From contig JAJNNQ010000024.1 of the NCBI GenBank assembly GCA_027886175.1, positions 1,162,001 through 1,226,000 of the forward strand: a stretch of DNA of 64,000 nucleotides, in the 5' to 3' direction. This document shows, piece by piece, positions 1 to 11,600 of this stretch. The notes under the pieces are model-generated. The model made no database searches, was not told where the DNA came from, and worked only from the letters and a program-made list of their open reading frames with translations. Position numbers and translations under genes: made by a program. The DNA comes from Phylloscopus collybita. Its lineage: Eukaryota; Chordata; Aves; Passeriformes; Phylloscopidae. Every line of letters begins with the position of its first letter. Positions within the stretch are counted from its first letter, which is position 1.

Positions 1-56
1 ACGGCACCGCTGTCCTGACATGCCCCACAGGAGCCGCGGTTCGGCCCCTCGGGCCC

Positions 57-395
57 CCGCTGTGGTGCGGCTGAGCTCGGCTGAGCTCGGCTGGGTCCGG
101 CTGAGTTCGTTTCGGCTCGCCTCGGTTCATCTGAACTCGGCCGAGTTCGGCTGAGCTCGTGAGTTCGGCCCATCTCGGTTTGGTTCGGCCGGGCTCGGCT
201 GAGCTCGGCTGGGTCCGGCTGAGTTCGGCTCGGCTCGGTTCATCTGAACTCGGCCGAGTTCGGCTGAGCTCGCGAGTTCGGCCCATCTCGGTTTGGTTCG
301 GCCGGGCTCGTCTATGTTCGATGGGTTCGGCGGAGCTCGGCTCGGTTCGGCTGGACTCGGTGCCGCTCGCTGCATTCGGCGCAGCTCGGCTCGGG
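57..395. repeat. GC-rich tandem repeat with a 113-bp duplicated unit
   Basis: The region is built from degenerate cggctgagct/tcggttcgg words. A block starting ctcggttcatctgaactcgg occurs at 121 and again at 234, with only a few differences, giving a 113-bp period. It has no clear coding meaning, although the CpG-rich composition opens frames on both strands. Confidence 0.8.
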
Positions 396-403
396 ACCCT
401 GAC

Positions 404-446
404 AATAAATAATAAATAATAAATAATAAATAATAAATAATAAATA
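404..446 (+). repeat. AATAAAT heptanucleotide microsatellite
   Basis: About six tandem copies of AATAAAT directly follow the GC-rich repeat. Confidence 0.9.
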
Positions 447-1049
447 CTATTGCCTGCCTACTGCCAGAGTGCCTTTGCCTTTTGTCACGTTGGCCGCTTC
501 CAAGGGGGCAAATTAACTTCAGGCGGAGCTTTTGCTGCTGTCCTTGCTCGTGTGCTGGAATTGAGCCGAGTCCTTGTCGCTTTACACATCAGGGACACAC
601 AAGTTGGGCAGAATTTCGGTTCGAACGAGCTCGGCTGGGTTCGGCCGAACTTGGTTCCGAGAGAGGGGTTGAGCCATAACATTGAGCCATGGGGTACAAG
701 GGAATGGGAATTCTGCATCCCAGCAGTGCTTTCCATGGGATGTAAACACCAAGTATTTTAAGCCTGAGAAGGAGTGTGTGACCAATTAACTTGTAAGCAT
801 TTTTGCTTTTGCAACGCACTTGTAAAAAAAAAATCAAAAAAAAATCTGTTTGGATTATATTTGAGGGAGGAGAGAGAAATCCGATGCAAGAGGCAACTCT
901 TAGATCAAAGCTGATAACAGAGTTTTCCTTAGTACTGTGGAGAAACCCTGATCAAATCCTGACTTGTGGCTTCTATCAAGCTTTCCGGGTATTGGGAGGG
1001 CAAAGAATTCCTGGCAGGCTTCACACCTTAGATTTCAAAGCTTTTTTGT
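447..1049. other. Intergenic, no gene seen
   Basis: This is mixed sequence with no supported ORF. It shares two short words with 1461-1509 (cacatcagggac and cttgtcgct), and one block near 620-660 resembles the GC-rich repeat at the window start. Confidence 0.5.
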
Positions 1050-1073
1050 TTGGTTTCTTTTTTTTTTTTTTGG

Positions 1074-1104
<31 letters not shown>

Positions 1105-1285
1105 GGGGGAGTTGTGGTTTTTGTTGTTGTTGTTGTTTGGGTTTTTTTGTGTGTCTTTTTGTGGGTTTTTTTTTGTTGTTGTTGTTGTTTTGGGTTTGTT
1201 TTTTTGGGGTTTTTTTGTTTGTTTGTTTTTTTGGTTTTTTTTTTTGTTTGTTTGTTTTTGGTTTTTTTGTTTTGTTTTTTTTTTT
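1050..1285 (+). repeat. T/G-only low-complexity tract with a G16 run
   Basis: The plus strand is T-runs with scattered G; G16 lies at 1094-1109, followed by a single A. From 1111 to 1285 (175 bp) every base is T or G. Open frames here (Phe/Cys/Gly-rich on +, Lys/Asn/Thr/Gln-rich on -) are composition artefacts. Confidence 0.9.
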
Positions 1286-1721
1286 CGTTTTCTGCTGCTC
1301 CGCCAGTGCCCGCAGTGGCCAGGAGATGTCCCTGATGTCCGCACTAAGAGGGGCAAACCGGGAAAATAAAATTTTCTCCCCCGAAACTCCGTCTGAGGAG
1401 TGCCGGCAAACGTCTTGGGCCGATGTGAATTCACGGGATAAAAGATGACTTTGATCTCGTAGCACATCAGGGACGCAGATTGAAGAACAAAGTCCAGGAA
1501 CTTGTCGCTCCACAAAAGGACTCTGTTTCCTTGCTCAAGGCTCTGAGGTGTCCCTGAACTCCCAGGGCTGTCATCAAACAAAATCCCTACGTCTAGGTGG
1601 GGGACTGGTTTGTTTTTGAAAGTGAGAAGCATCTAAAAGCAGCTTCCAGCACTCTGCTCTGAGATGTTGAGGTCTGGCCTGAAGGTTATTTTCCACTGAA
1701 AAAGGCTTTATCACCTCTGGA
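1286..1721. other. Intergenic spacer between two T/G tracts
   Basis: About 430 bp of ordinary-complexity sequence with no recognisable gene or repeat family. Confidence 0.5.
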
Positions 1722-2063
1722 TTTTTTTGGTGTTTTTTTTTTTGTTTGTTTGTTTGTGTTTTTTGTGTGTGTGTGGTTTTGTTTTGGTTTTTTTTGGGGG
1801 GGGGGTTGTTTGTTTGTTTGGGGGTTTTTTTGTGGGTTTTTTGTGGTGTTTTTTTTTTGTTTGGGGGGTTTTGGGGTTTTTTTTGATTTTTTTTTGTTTT
1901 GGTTTGGTTTTTTTGTTTGTGTTTTTTTTTGTTTGTTTGGTTTTTTTGGTGGGTTTTTTGGTGGTTTTTTTGGTTTTTTTTTGTTTGTTTTTTTTTTGTT
2001 TGTTTTTTGTTTTTTTGTGTTTTTTTTTTTTTTTGTGTTTTTTTGTTTTTGTTTTGTTTTTGT
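1722..2063 (+). repeat. 342-bp T/G-only tract, broken by a single A
   Basis: Every base is T or G on the plus strand except A at 1886. T-runs of 5-14 alternate with G-runs of 1-10. Long Phe/Gly/Val-type ORFs on + and Lys/Asn/Thr/Gln/Pro ORFs on - are artefacts. Confidence 0.92.
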
Positions 2064-3278
2064 AGTTTACATCCCTCACGGAGTCTGCGTTGTTCTCTTC
2101 TCCAGCACAACCCCCTGTGTGTGTGACAAACCACCCAAAGTTCGATAAGGACTTTTTTTTATCCTGGTAAAACTTTGCCCAACATCAAGGGCCACCATGG
2201 CGAGCTGATTTTGCCAGAAGCAGCCAGCTGCTCCCTGTGTCTGGATCCGAAGGGATGGAGCTGGGAGAGGCTGGGTAAGACTTAAAAAGTTTAAGGAAAA
2301 AAAGATAATAAGAGACAGGAATGAAGTAAAGGGTTAACAGCTGTGTGCTTGGCATTCGGCTGAGAGCACACTTGTCGTTTCTGAAAGTTCTTTTTAAATA
2401 GTTTTCTTATATCAGCTTGTTGTATATTTGTAGAATATTATGCATATTTATATTTTTCTAGGAGCTGTTTAGCATAGCCAGTTTTTTGGGGCTTGCTTTT
2501 TTAGAGTTTTTTTGGTTGTGGTTTTATTATTACTTTTAGTTTGGGCCTTGGTCTGTGCTTTCTTCAGATGGCAGGTGCTGATAGTTGGCAAATCAACAGC
2601 AGGGTCTTCATCACAGTTTGCTGGATGTTATCCTGAATAATGGCCAGTTCACTTATATTAGCTATTACTACTACTACTAAGTTTTTTGTTAATAGAAATA
2701 AAAGCAAAGTTATTTGAAAACATTCAAATATTTTACATATATATATGTATGTATTATACATATAGCATTCATGTGCATATTTGCAAGAAGCCAACTTTAT
2801 AATCTGTGTTTATAGCAGAAGGAACCGGAGCGGTTTGTCTGGGCTGCTCCTTGAATAAACCTTTGATCAGGGGTTTGCTGAGGAGCCAGGTCACTGCCCC
2901 TTGTGACCTCCTGTCCCCTTCACCTGCCACTGCCCACAGCCATCTTTCCAGCGCCAGGTTTTGTCACCGATTTATTTCCAGCTTTCAGACCTTTTGCTTT
3001 GCTCCCAACAAAAGCAGCCAGCCCTGCTTGCATCCAAAATTCCCCAGCCTGCCTTCTTTTCAGTCAGAAAACCGACTGTGAGAACACAAAAACCTGCTTC
3101 ATTTTCTTAGTAAAAACATCATTTTATATATATATACACAAACACACCCCCACAGACACAGACTGCACCGTTGCCACTGAGCAGATTGTTTTCTACATTG
3201 TGTGCAGAAGGATCCTTGCAGAGGATGATCATTTTTGTGATTCAGGATTGAATTAAACTGTATCAAACCCCATCCAAA
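2064..3278. other. Intergenic, no gene seen
   Basis: This is AT-rich sequence with short TA/CA microsatellites near 2737-2763 and 3124-3150. No coding or RNA gene is recognised. Confidence 0.5.
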
Positions 3279-3390
3279 TTGTAGAATGGCCTGGCTGGGA
3301 AGGGACCTTTAAAGCCCATCCAGTCCCATTCCTGCCATGGCAGGGACACCTCCCACTGTCCCAGGCTGAATGCTGGAGTCTGGGAAGGGA
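3279..3390 (-). mobile_element. CR1 LINE 3'-end fragment
   Basis: The text gaagggacctttaaagccca followed by ctgccatggcagggacacct is the reverse complement of the CR1 3' untranslated end, so the element lies on the minus strand. It is truncated and diverged. Confidence 0.8.
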
Positions 3391-3613
3391 AAGAAGTTGG
3401 AAAACACCTCTGGTGTTGATGGTGTGCCAGCATCAAACCCTTGCCCACTGGCTGGCAGGAGATAAAAGCCCAGGAGCTGTGAAAGGAGGAAGGACACCAG
3501 GAGCACCAGGGAGGGCTGGCTGTGGGCAGAGAGTTCCTGGGCCATGAGCACAGCTCATCCCGAGTGCATGTTGTGTGTGTTTTTAATTTTTTTATATATA
3601 TGTGTTTGTGTGT

Positions 3614-3637
3614 ATTTTATTTTTATTTTTATTTTTA

Positions 3638-3668
<31 letters not shown>

Positions 3669-3714
3669 TTTATTTTATTTGATTTAGATTTAGATTTAGA
3701 TTTAGATTTAGATT
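3614..3714 (+). repeat. Compound hexanucleotide microsatellite (ATTTTT then GATTTA)
   Basis: ATTTTT repeats (to about 3680) pass directly into five to six GATTTA repeats, keeping the six-base period. Confidence 0.9.
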
Positions 3715-4040
3715 TCCCTCCTATTCCTTTCTATGAATATTAATTCCTAGGAATAGATTTTTATTTATACATTTATTTATAGAGTTATTTTTATACATTT
3801 ATGTAATATATAAATAATTGTGAATTTTTATGCATGTGTGTATATATATATATAAATTCATCCGTGGGGTTCTCTTTCATGTGGAAAGCAGGCTCAGGAG
3901 CCCTCTGGATGGCTGTAGGGATGGGAGCCCCGTGTGCCCTGTGGTCCTGCACAGGTCACAGGCAGCTTTTGGCAATCCTGTGCCTCCTGAAACCATCAGC
4001 TGTGAAATGCTTCGTCTGCCAAACTCACTGCTTCAGCTCT

Positions 4041-4214
4041 GGGGGGGTTTTGGTTGTGGGTTGGGTTTTTGATTTTGTTGGGTTTGTGGTTTTTTTGGTG
4101 GTGTTTTTTTTGGTTTGGTTTGGTTTGGTTTGGTTTGGTTTGGTTTTGGTTTTGGTTTGGTTTTGGGTTTTTTTGGGTTTTTTTTGTTTGGTTTTGGTTT
4201 TGGTTTTTTTTTTT
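4041..4214 (+). repeat. T/G-only tract with TTTGG pentanucleotide core
   Basis: All bases are T or G apart from A at 4072. It includes about seven tandem TTTGG units near 4111-4145. This is the third tract of its kind in the first 4.3 kb, with the same strand bias. Confidence 0.9.
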
Positions 4215-4675
4215 CTTATTTTGGGCGAGGTAGAAATCCCATCATTTCAAATGTAAATAATTAGCACAACAAACCCCGCCAAAAAAAAAAAAAAATAAAC
4301 ATTCCTGTGCTGTGTGCGGATCTCCTCCTCCTTAAAGAGAGGAAACAAGTCGTGGGGTGGGCTCCTTGGCTCCTGTGCTCCTCCAGATCACTGCAGTACT
4401 GCAGCAGGGGGGCTCTTGGAAGGACTCGAGCTCCACATCTCATTGCCACATCTCCTGGAAGCAGCGAGGCCACTTGGCTTTTCTCAGATTTTTATGTTTC
4501 CTTTCCCGTTTCTCCAGGTCCTCCTGCTCTTCTGCAGGCTCGTGGCTGATGGTCAGTGGCAATTTAGTACCTGCCTCTTTCACGGCACGAGGATTTTTTG
4601 TTTTCACTTGGGTTTTGTTTTCATTTATTTACGTGCCTGGGGATTTTTGTGTGATGAGGAACATCCATTGCAAAG

Positions 4676-4715
4676 GGTTTGTTTGTTTGTTTGTTTGTTT
4701 GTTTGTTTGTTTTAT
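4676..4715 (+). repeat. GTTT tetranucleotide microsatellite
   Basis: About nine tandem GTTT units. Confidence 0.92.
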
Positions 4716-7700
4716 TCCCAATACATGCATTTTCTGTGTTCTGTTTTCCTGTAATTCCTCTCCATCCACAAATATGGGTGACATTAGAAAAATATGGGTA
4801 AGCCTAGAGTGGATTCTAGGGAACATACCTTGCTGTAAGCATGCAAATACAGAAATGTATTCATGTTGAATACACGTGCTTGTAAATAAGAGAGTTTATT
4901 TAGGTATTTTACTCAATGGAGGGATTGGGACATACTTCAAAAGTAATTACTGCCAACATTTTGGGAAGATTCCTAGAGCTTTTCTGTATTTTTGGTACTA
5001 CACTATTTGGAAAGCACCCAACTGGCAATGAGGCACATTTGGCATGGGCTGGCAAGATGTGTATTCTGCTTCGAGTGACCCTGAGGTCTGTTAGCATTAT
5101 ATTTAGAATATTTAGAAGATGAAACTCATGTAATTATGCTTTTTGTACCCATTTTTGTCTTTTGGGGAAACGAGGCCTTAATCTGGTAAGGGGATGACTA
5201 ATTTATCTATGTTGTTATTGGTTACTTGATTGGATAAAACCTTGGACACTGATTGCCCAAACATTTCAGTACTAATGCTCATAAATAAAAATCATCCTCT
5301 GACATTACCAGGCTTACTTCTGAAAATAAACTTTTGTAAAAGTGGACTGATTTTAAATATTATGCTTTGAATTTATTTTTCTGTGGCTTTGCTCTGCTTA
5401 AAACTGACTTACTCTACTTGGTTTGGGGTTCACATCCACTTTTCTCACCTGTCTTGTATCTTATCCTGTCTTGATGTCTATTAGGGGACAGAGTAAAGGA
5501 GTGCTGGCAACCTAACTCTGAGGCAAAATCCTGCAGGCACATAAATATCTGATCCATAGGTATTTAAACACATCCCTGGATTCATCCCATAAATCAGCTT
5601 TGTCCCATTTGTCCTTCACCCTGCCCTGTTTCTCAGCCTGCCCCCTCTGTCCCTTTGCATTTCCCCGTGCCAAGCTTGTGACTGCTCCTTCAACCACCTT
5701 CCAGGAGCAGTGAAGCTGGCTTTGGCAGGAGATGAAACGCTCCACCAGATGAACAGATAGAGCTGGGAAAAGCTCCAGACGAGCTCGTGAGAGCTGACCG
5801 GACCATTATCAGTTGATTGAGGAAAAATCCAGTGCCCCTCCCTATGTGCTCGGCTGGACCTTCCCACTCTGCCTGTTCCAGCAGCTCCCAATTCTGATGG
5901 CAGAGCTTTGCCTTGATTCTCCCTGGAGCATCTGGCTGGTTCCAGAAGAATGACTGGAGTTGCTGGTTCGTCCTGCCAGATGTGGTCCTCCAGGCCACCC
6001 TCCTGCCCTCCTACCCAGCACCAGGCTCCTTCCTGCTTGGAGCACAGCAGCCCCTAGAACGCACATCTGAGTTTGATTTCAAGATTTCCAAAGAAGGAGG
6101 CTTTGCCATAATGCCTCTCTGGGTTGCTGTGCTGGTTAATTACCCTCCCTGTGAAAAATATGTGTCTTATTTTATAGCCTGAATTTGTCTGGATTCAGCT
6201 CCCAAGCCCTGGATCTCATTATAGCCTTGTCTGCAAGCCTGTGTTCGTACTCAGGCACACAGAGTGGGAGCAGGAGCCCCCTCCCTTTGCTAGGCTTAAA
6301 AGGACCAAGTTCCTCCACTGGAAAGTTTATTATTTAAATCTCTTTTTCCCTCTCAGAACGCTTTTCTGAATTTTCTCTGGTTTACCAACTCCTTGACTGG
6401 TGGAGGTGCAGTTTTCCAGCTGGGGTTGCAGGAGTGCAGGATACTTGGATCATTTATCAGCCTTGTTTTCTTCTGTCCTTTTCCATAAGGGAAAATGGGA
6501 AGAAAAAATCCTTTTTCTTCTCGTTTCCCCTCAGGCCATGGACTAAGATGTTAGTTTTGATAGGCAGGAAGGCCCTCCCAGTGCTTGAGTCACGTTATCT
6601 CCTTTGGCCACTTCGGAACAGACAGGGAGTAGCAGGGTCTGAAAGTGCTGTCAAAGCCAGAGTCCTCATGAGTAATTCCTCTTCCCTGCCAAATATTTCA
6701 TGGTGCTCAGTGTTCATCAGCCAGGTGGATCAGTGCTGATTCAAGGGAGAATGTGCTTGCTGCAGAAACAGGTGCAGGAATGAATAACCCACTGGGTTTT
6801 GTAATAATCAACCTGATATTCAAACACGTCTGTGAGTGATTCTGTAATCATGTAAATATGCAAACCCAGAACTGCATTTTTATCTGTGTTTTTTCTTCTT
6901 CTTTTTTTTTTTTTCTAGGAAGCCTGTCAGTAAAATATTCAAAATTTTTATTTGGAACATTCAGGAACTGTCTTCCAGTTTTCCACTGAAGGGTTTGCAA
7001 GGATGTGTTGACTGGAACCTCTCTCCCCCTGAGTTTTTGAAGCTATTTCCCCCCTCGGAGCCCCTGGGATCAGAGCCCAAGTGTCTGCAGCAGCAGCAGC
7101 AGCAGCAGCCACAGTGGAAGCTGGGGGCAACAAACCCATCTCTGTACTCAGGGCACCAGTAGGAGAAGCAGCAACAAAATCTCACGGGAAATATTATTTC
7201 ACCAACAATTTTTTTCTTTTCTTTTCTGTTGAAGGGGGAAGTTGGAGTCATGGACAAATGATCCCAGAGCTCCTCCTGCTTTGTGCTCCTTGAACCAGTG
7301 TGATAGGGAGCTTAGCTTGTGGATAACTTTCCTGAGACAGAAAAATAAGCAAGAAAGGAAAAATAACCTGGAGAGAAACGGGAACTAAATGGGAGCAAAG
7401 CTCCCTCTGAGCATGCAGCAAGCACTGTTGGGATAGTCTGGCTTGGGCCAGGGATCCCAGGGGAGCGTGGGGAGGGGATTGAGGGCAGCCTCTGCAGGAG
7501 CAGGGATTGGAGGGGGCTCTGTGGAAAGGGAACCTTTCCTGGGCTAGAACATGGTGGGATGCAAAGGAGCTGTGGGAGGGAGGCGTCCCCAGGCTTTGGG
7601 AAGGAAAACCAAACCAGAGGAGTTTCCTTGTGAGGTGCACAGCCAGTGCCTTCTGTATTTGTTCCCAGGTGTGGGTTCCTGTCCCCCACTTTGGAGCAGT

Positions 7701-8454
7701 GAGACAGCACAGCTGGGCCCCAGGCTGCCCCAGGAATTGGCTCTTCCCCTCCTCGGAGCACTATCTTGACAGCTGAGAGCAGCCAGAGAGCTTTTGCTGA
7801 CACGCCCTGAACTGGAACATCTGGAGAGTGTGAGCTCTGCTTTCCCTGTGAAACATCCTCAGCTCAGGAATTTTCTTCTCCCAGTGGCCTCCTGCAGGCA
7901 CATGCAGTGACCCCAGGGCACAGGGGAAGGCCCATCTGCGTGCTCAGATGTTTGCTGGGCTCTGGCAGGCAGGCTCAGGATAACTCATCCCATGGGAGTC
8001 TGTGTGGGATGAACACTGGCCTGGGATGTAGCTGGTTTTTAAACCATGGCTAGCTGTCCAGGCTGTTAAACAAACAAAACAAAACCATTTCAGCCTTTTG
8101 CAGCAAATTTTACAAGAAATAAATTTATTGAAATTAAATAAACCCCTCAGATTTCGGTGACTGTGCTGTGGGGGTTCTTCTTGAGTGAGCAAGTGACCTC
8201 TGCCAGGCCACCCCTTCTTGATCCTGCAGGGGAAGTGTAACCCAAGTGTCTCTGTGACAGCTGACTGGCACATGTCACAAGCTCAGGAATAAAGCAACAC
8301 TGAATTTTTACTTGGAAGTGGTGCAGGTGACAGAAAGGATTTCAGTGTAACAAAGAAACAGATTTCTTTTTTGGGGGGGTTCAGCCCAGTTAGTCCTTCT
8401 TTTAAGCATGCCAAGGAAAAGCCTGCAAGCCTGGCCTCGAGCTGAAATACCTGT
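4716..8454. other. Intergenic, no gene seen
   Basis: This is ordinary non-coding sequence. It holds a short CAG run near 7087-7109 and no ORF with recognisable similarity or splice context. Confidence 0.5.
7086..7109 (+). repeat. CAG trinucleotide microsatellite
   Basis: Seven CAG units in intergenic sequence. Ala/Cys homopolymers in overlapping frames are artefacts. Confidence 0.85.
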
Positions 8455-8662
8455 GGATTGGAATTTGTATGGAATAATGCCAAGGGCAGGGCCACCTTCC
8501 ATTATCCCAGATTGCTCCAAACCCTCTCCAACCTGGCCTTGGACACTTCCAGGGATTGGGCATCCACAGCTTCTCTGGGCACCCTGAGCCAGGGCCTCCC
8601 CACCCTCACAGGGATTCATCATTTCCAATGGAATCTATTTCCCTTAAGCTTGTATCACTTCA
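8455..8662 (-). mobile_element. CR1 LINE fragment
   Basis: The string ctctccaacctggccttgga, then gcatccacagcttctctggg and a CCTCACAG block, follow the CR1 3' region in reverse-complement order. The copy is diverged. Confidence 0.85.
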
Positions 8663-11600
8663 GAAATGTTCCATGTCCTGAGCACAGGCCAGAGCATTCA
8701 CCTGTAAATGATTGCACACCTCATCCCTGGGTTTGCCAGCCCTGAGCCTTTGATGTGGCTCCCACAGCTCGGGAAGGTGCATCCACAACTGCAGCAAGGT
8801 ACCTGTGATTTGTAAATGTGATTTGTAAATGGGCCTTGCAACCTCCACGCAGCCAGGCTGTCCTGGGCACAAAGGAAAACCTTTGGGAAAGGAACGTTTT
8901 CAGCCCAATTTTCATCCCTTGGTACAAGCCTGCATTCATTTCAAGATTTTTTTTTTAACCTGATTCTTTTCAGTTCGTTCAACCATCCAAAATTCTCTCA
9001 TGCTCAAACAAAACATGGAGGTCTTTGTTCAGGAGGGAATCGCCACTCTGGTCGTGTTTTAACAAGGTGTTTGGAATATTTCTTGCAAGGAAGCATTTGA
9101 ATATCTGCCTTTCTTTGACTGAAGGGACACCCCTTAGCCAGTCCTGGACTGCTCTGAGGCTCTGGGATGTTTTCTGACCTGTTGACAAGAAAAAGGAGGA
9201 GAGTGAGGAGATACAACTGTACATTTTTGAGGGCACCTTGGTTCTGAATTGTCACTGTGGCATGGCACTGGCAGGAGTGTTTGGACCAGCAGCAGCCCCT
9301 CCTGGGGTGTAAAGCTTTATTTCAACCCCACCTCTATCCTCATTGTTCACTGAAATGGCTCTCAGAGCACAGGAACACCAGGACCGAGCCAAGGAGGCAG
9401 GGGCTCTGTCAGCATTTCCCTTTTCCTGCAGGATGCACTAAATCCAGGGATTCACAACAGTCTGGTCTCCTTGTTCCTCACATCTCATCCATCACTGATA
9501 CCTAAAAGCTTTTTGAAGAGCATTTCCCATACAAGCCTCTTGTGTTCTCTTCCATGTAAATGAAAGTTAAGTCCGAGGTCCTAAATTACACACCAGTGTG
9601 CACTGCAAGGAATGCTTCACAGCAGCTTAATTGAGATTCAGAAACTGAGCTGCTTCATTAATGGAATGTGAAAAAGAGTAACAGCACCAACACAGCAGCC
9701 CCCTGCTAGTCACTTTGATATTAAATTCCATTTGCTTTATGATACCTCCAGGTGCTCAGTTTATGTGTTGGCTGTGGGGAGAACTGCAGGGCAGAAGCTG
9801 CAGAGAGCAAACTGGGGATTTTTCTGGGAGCACAGGTCTAGCAGAGCTTTTGGAGGGGCAGTGCCCCAGATCACCCCACTGCCAACACATTTCTGTAAAA
9901 GTCATCAAATAGTTCAGTGCTTACTCAGGTAAGTTTGCACATATATATATATATACACACACAGATGTATATTTAACTATATTCTGAATTATTTTTGAGG
10001 ACAACGTAAGTCCAAAGACAACTTTGAAGCTGATGAATGCTCAGGTGCAGGATCCTGCAACCAGGGAAAAGTGAAATGCATTCATTCTCCTCCCTGGGTT
10101 TAGGAAGGCCCCTGTCCCTGTCAGCTGAGTGGCATCTGCAGGACCCAGGCACAGAAGTCACAACATCTTCAGCTGATCCTGGATATCCCTGGCATATGGA
10201 GAGGCTTAACTTCTCCACTGCTGTCCCTGTTTTGGCTCCTTCCTGTTACTGTGGCAGTGCCAGCAAACACAGGTTCTTCTCTGCCTGAACTCGGGGATTC
10301 AAACACCATAAACCCCTCCAAAATTGTCTAAGAACAAATGTGTTCTCACTTCAAAAAATCTCTCCTTTAAATTAATTTAAACTCCTGTAATCTGTAATAT
10401 CTGAACCCCAAATATTACAAAATTAAACAGCTGTCAAAACAAACCCCCAAAAGACTCCAACCAAAATCTGCAAAAATCCCCAATTGTTTTAAAGCAGGAT
10501 GAGATACCCAGGAAAGCCTAAGCAATAACAGCCTGACTTTCTCTTTTTTTAGCCTATCAGCACTAAGTCAGGGCATCTCCTGTGACCTGACTGAAGTCAG
10601 CAGTTAACCACTGGCTGCAAAAGGCCTGATGTGCTGATGTGGCAGGGAAATGTTGAATTACCACCTTTAATTTGACCAGGACAGAATGTACTCGGTGCCC
10701 TCCTGCAGCACAGCTCCCAGTAAGGATTGAGCCCAGGTAGATCTTGGCACTGGGGACTGGGCTCAGGAGCCTCAGCCTCCCTCATGGCTGTAAAACTCCC
10801 AGTCCACAAGCCATTAACAACCCATTTTACTGCAGTATTTTAAAAGGCTGGAGATGGCAAAGGGACAATACTGTCAGGGTAGCTCTGAATTTCTTTGCTT
10901 TTGTGGGTATAAAGCTCTATATTATTTTTAGCAGCTTGTTATTACAGCTTTTGCAACCTGAAGACAGACTACTGCCTTCAATTCATTAGCGATTTCAACA
11001 GTTAATCAGAAAATGTCATTACCTAGAAAGTCTGCAGCTCAAAATAAAGCACACTGGAGTTAAATTTAAATTAAAGCATGGGCAGAAATGAATGCAGCCT
11101 TTGATCCCCTTTTCATCCAGACTGCACCCTGATGGGCACAGCTGGACAGGATGGGAACCGTGAGAAGGCAGCAGTCTCGCCTGGTAAAAGGATACTGTCA
11201 ACTCATTAAGTCCTGGAGTTGAGGCAATTGGAAAAAAAAAATATTCACTGGGTTCTTTCAGAACTTTCCTCCTGATCGCTGCAGTGGACATTTCTCGCCA
11301 GTTTTATTTCTAAGAGAGGCTGATTTTCAGGTGTTTGACTGGAAAACACACCATTAACATCTGCTTAATCCTCCAAGTGGCCAAACCATGTTTCTGTTGG
11401 TGGAGCCCAAACAAAGGCACCCGGCTCTGCCTGCCTCTCTCTGAAGGGATGTTCCTTTAGGCAGGGAAAGAGTCTGGCTCCACACCCTCTTAGCACAGCC
11501 ATATATTTAAACAAGACAGGATGTAGCCTCTTCCCAGCTCGAAAGCAATCTGTACTCTTCAGCCTCCCGATGTAACTGCAGTTCAGCTTTCCCCCCCACC

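Noticed and set aside
602..625. A ggttcgaa string resembling a tRNA B box
   Set aside because: There is no A box or cloverleaf around it; it belongs to the tcgg-rich repeat sequence.
1021..2148. Phe/Gly-rich plus-strand and Lys/Asn/Gln-rich minus-strand ORFs
   Set aside because: They are products of T/G-only low-complexity DNA.
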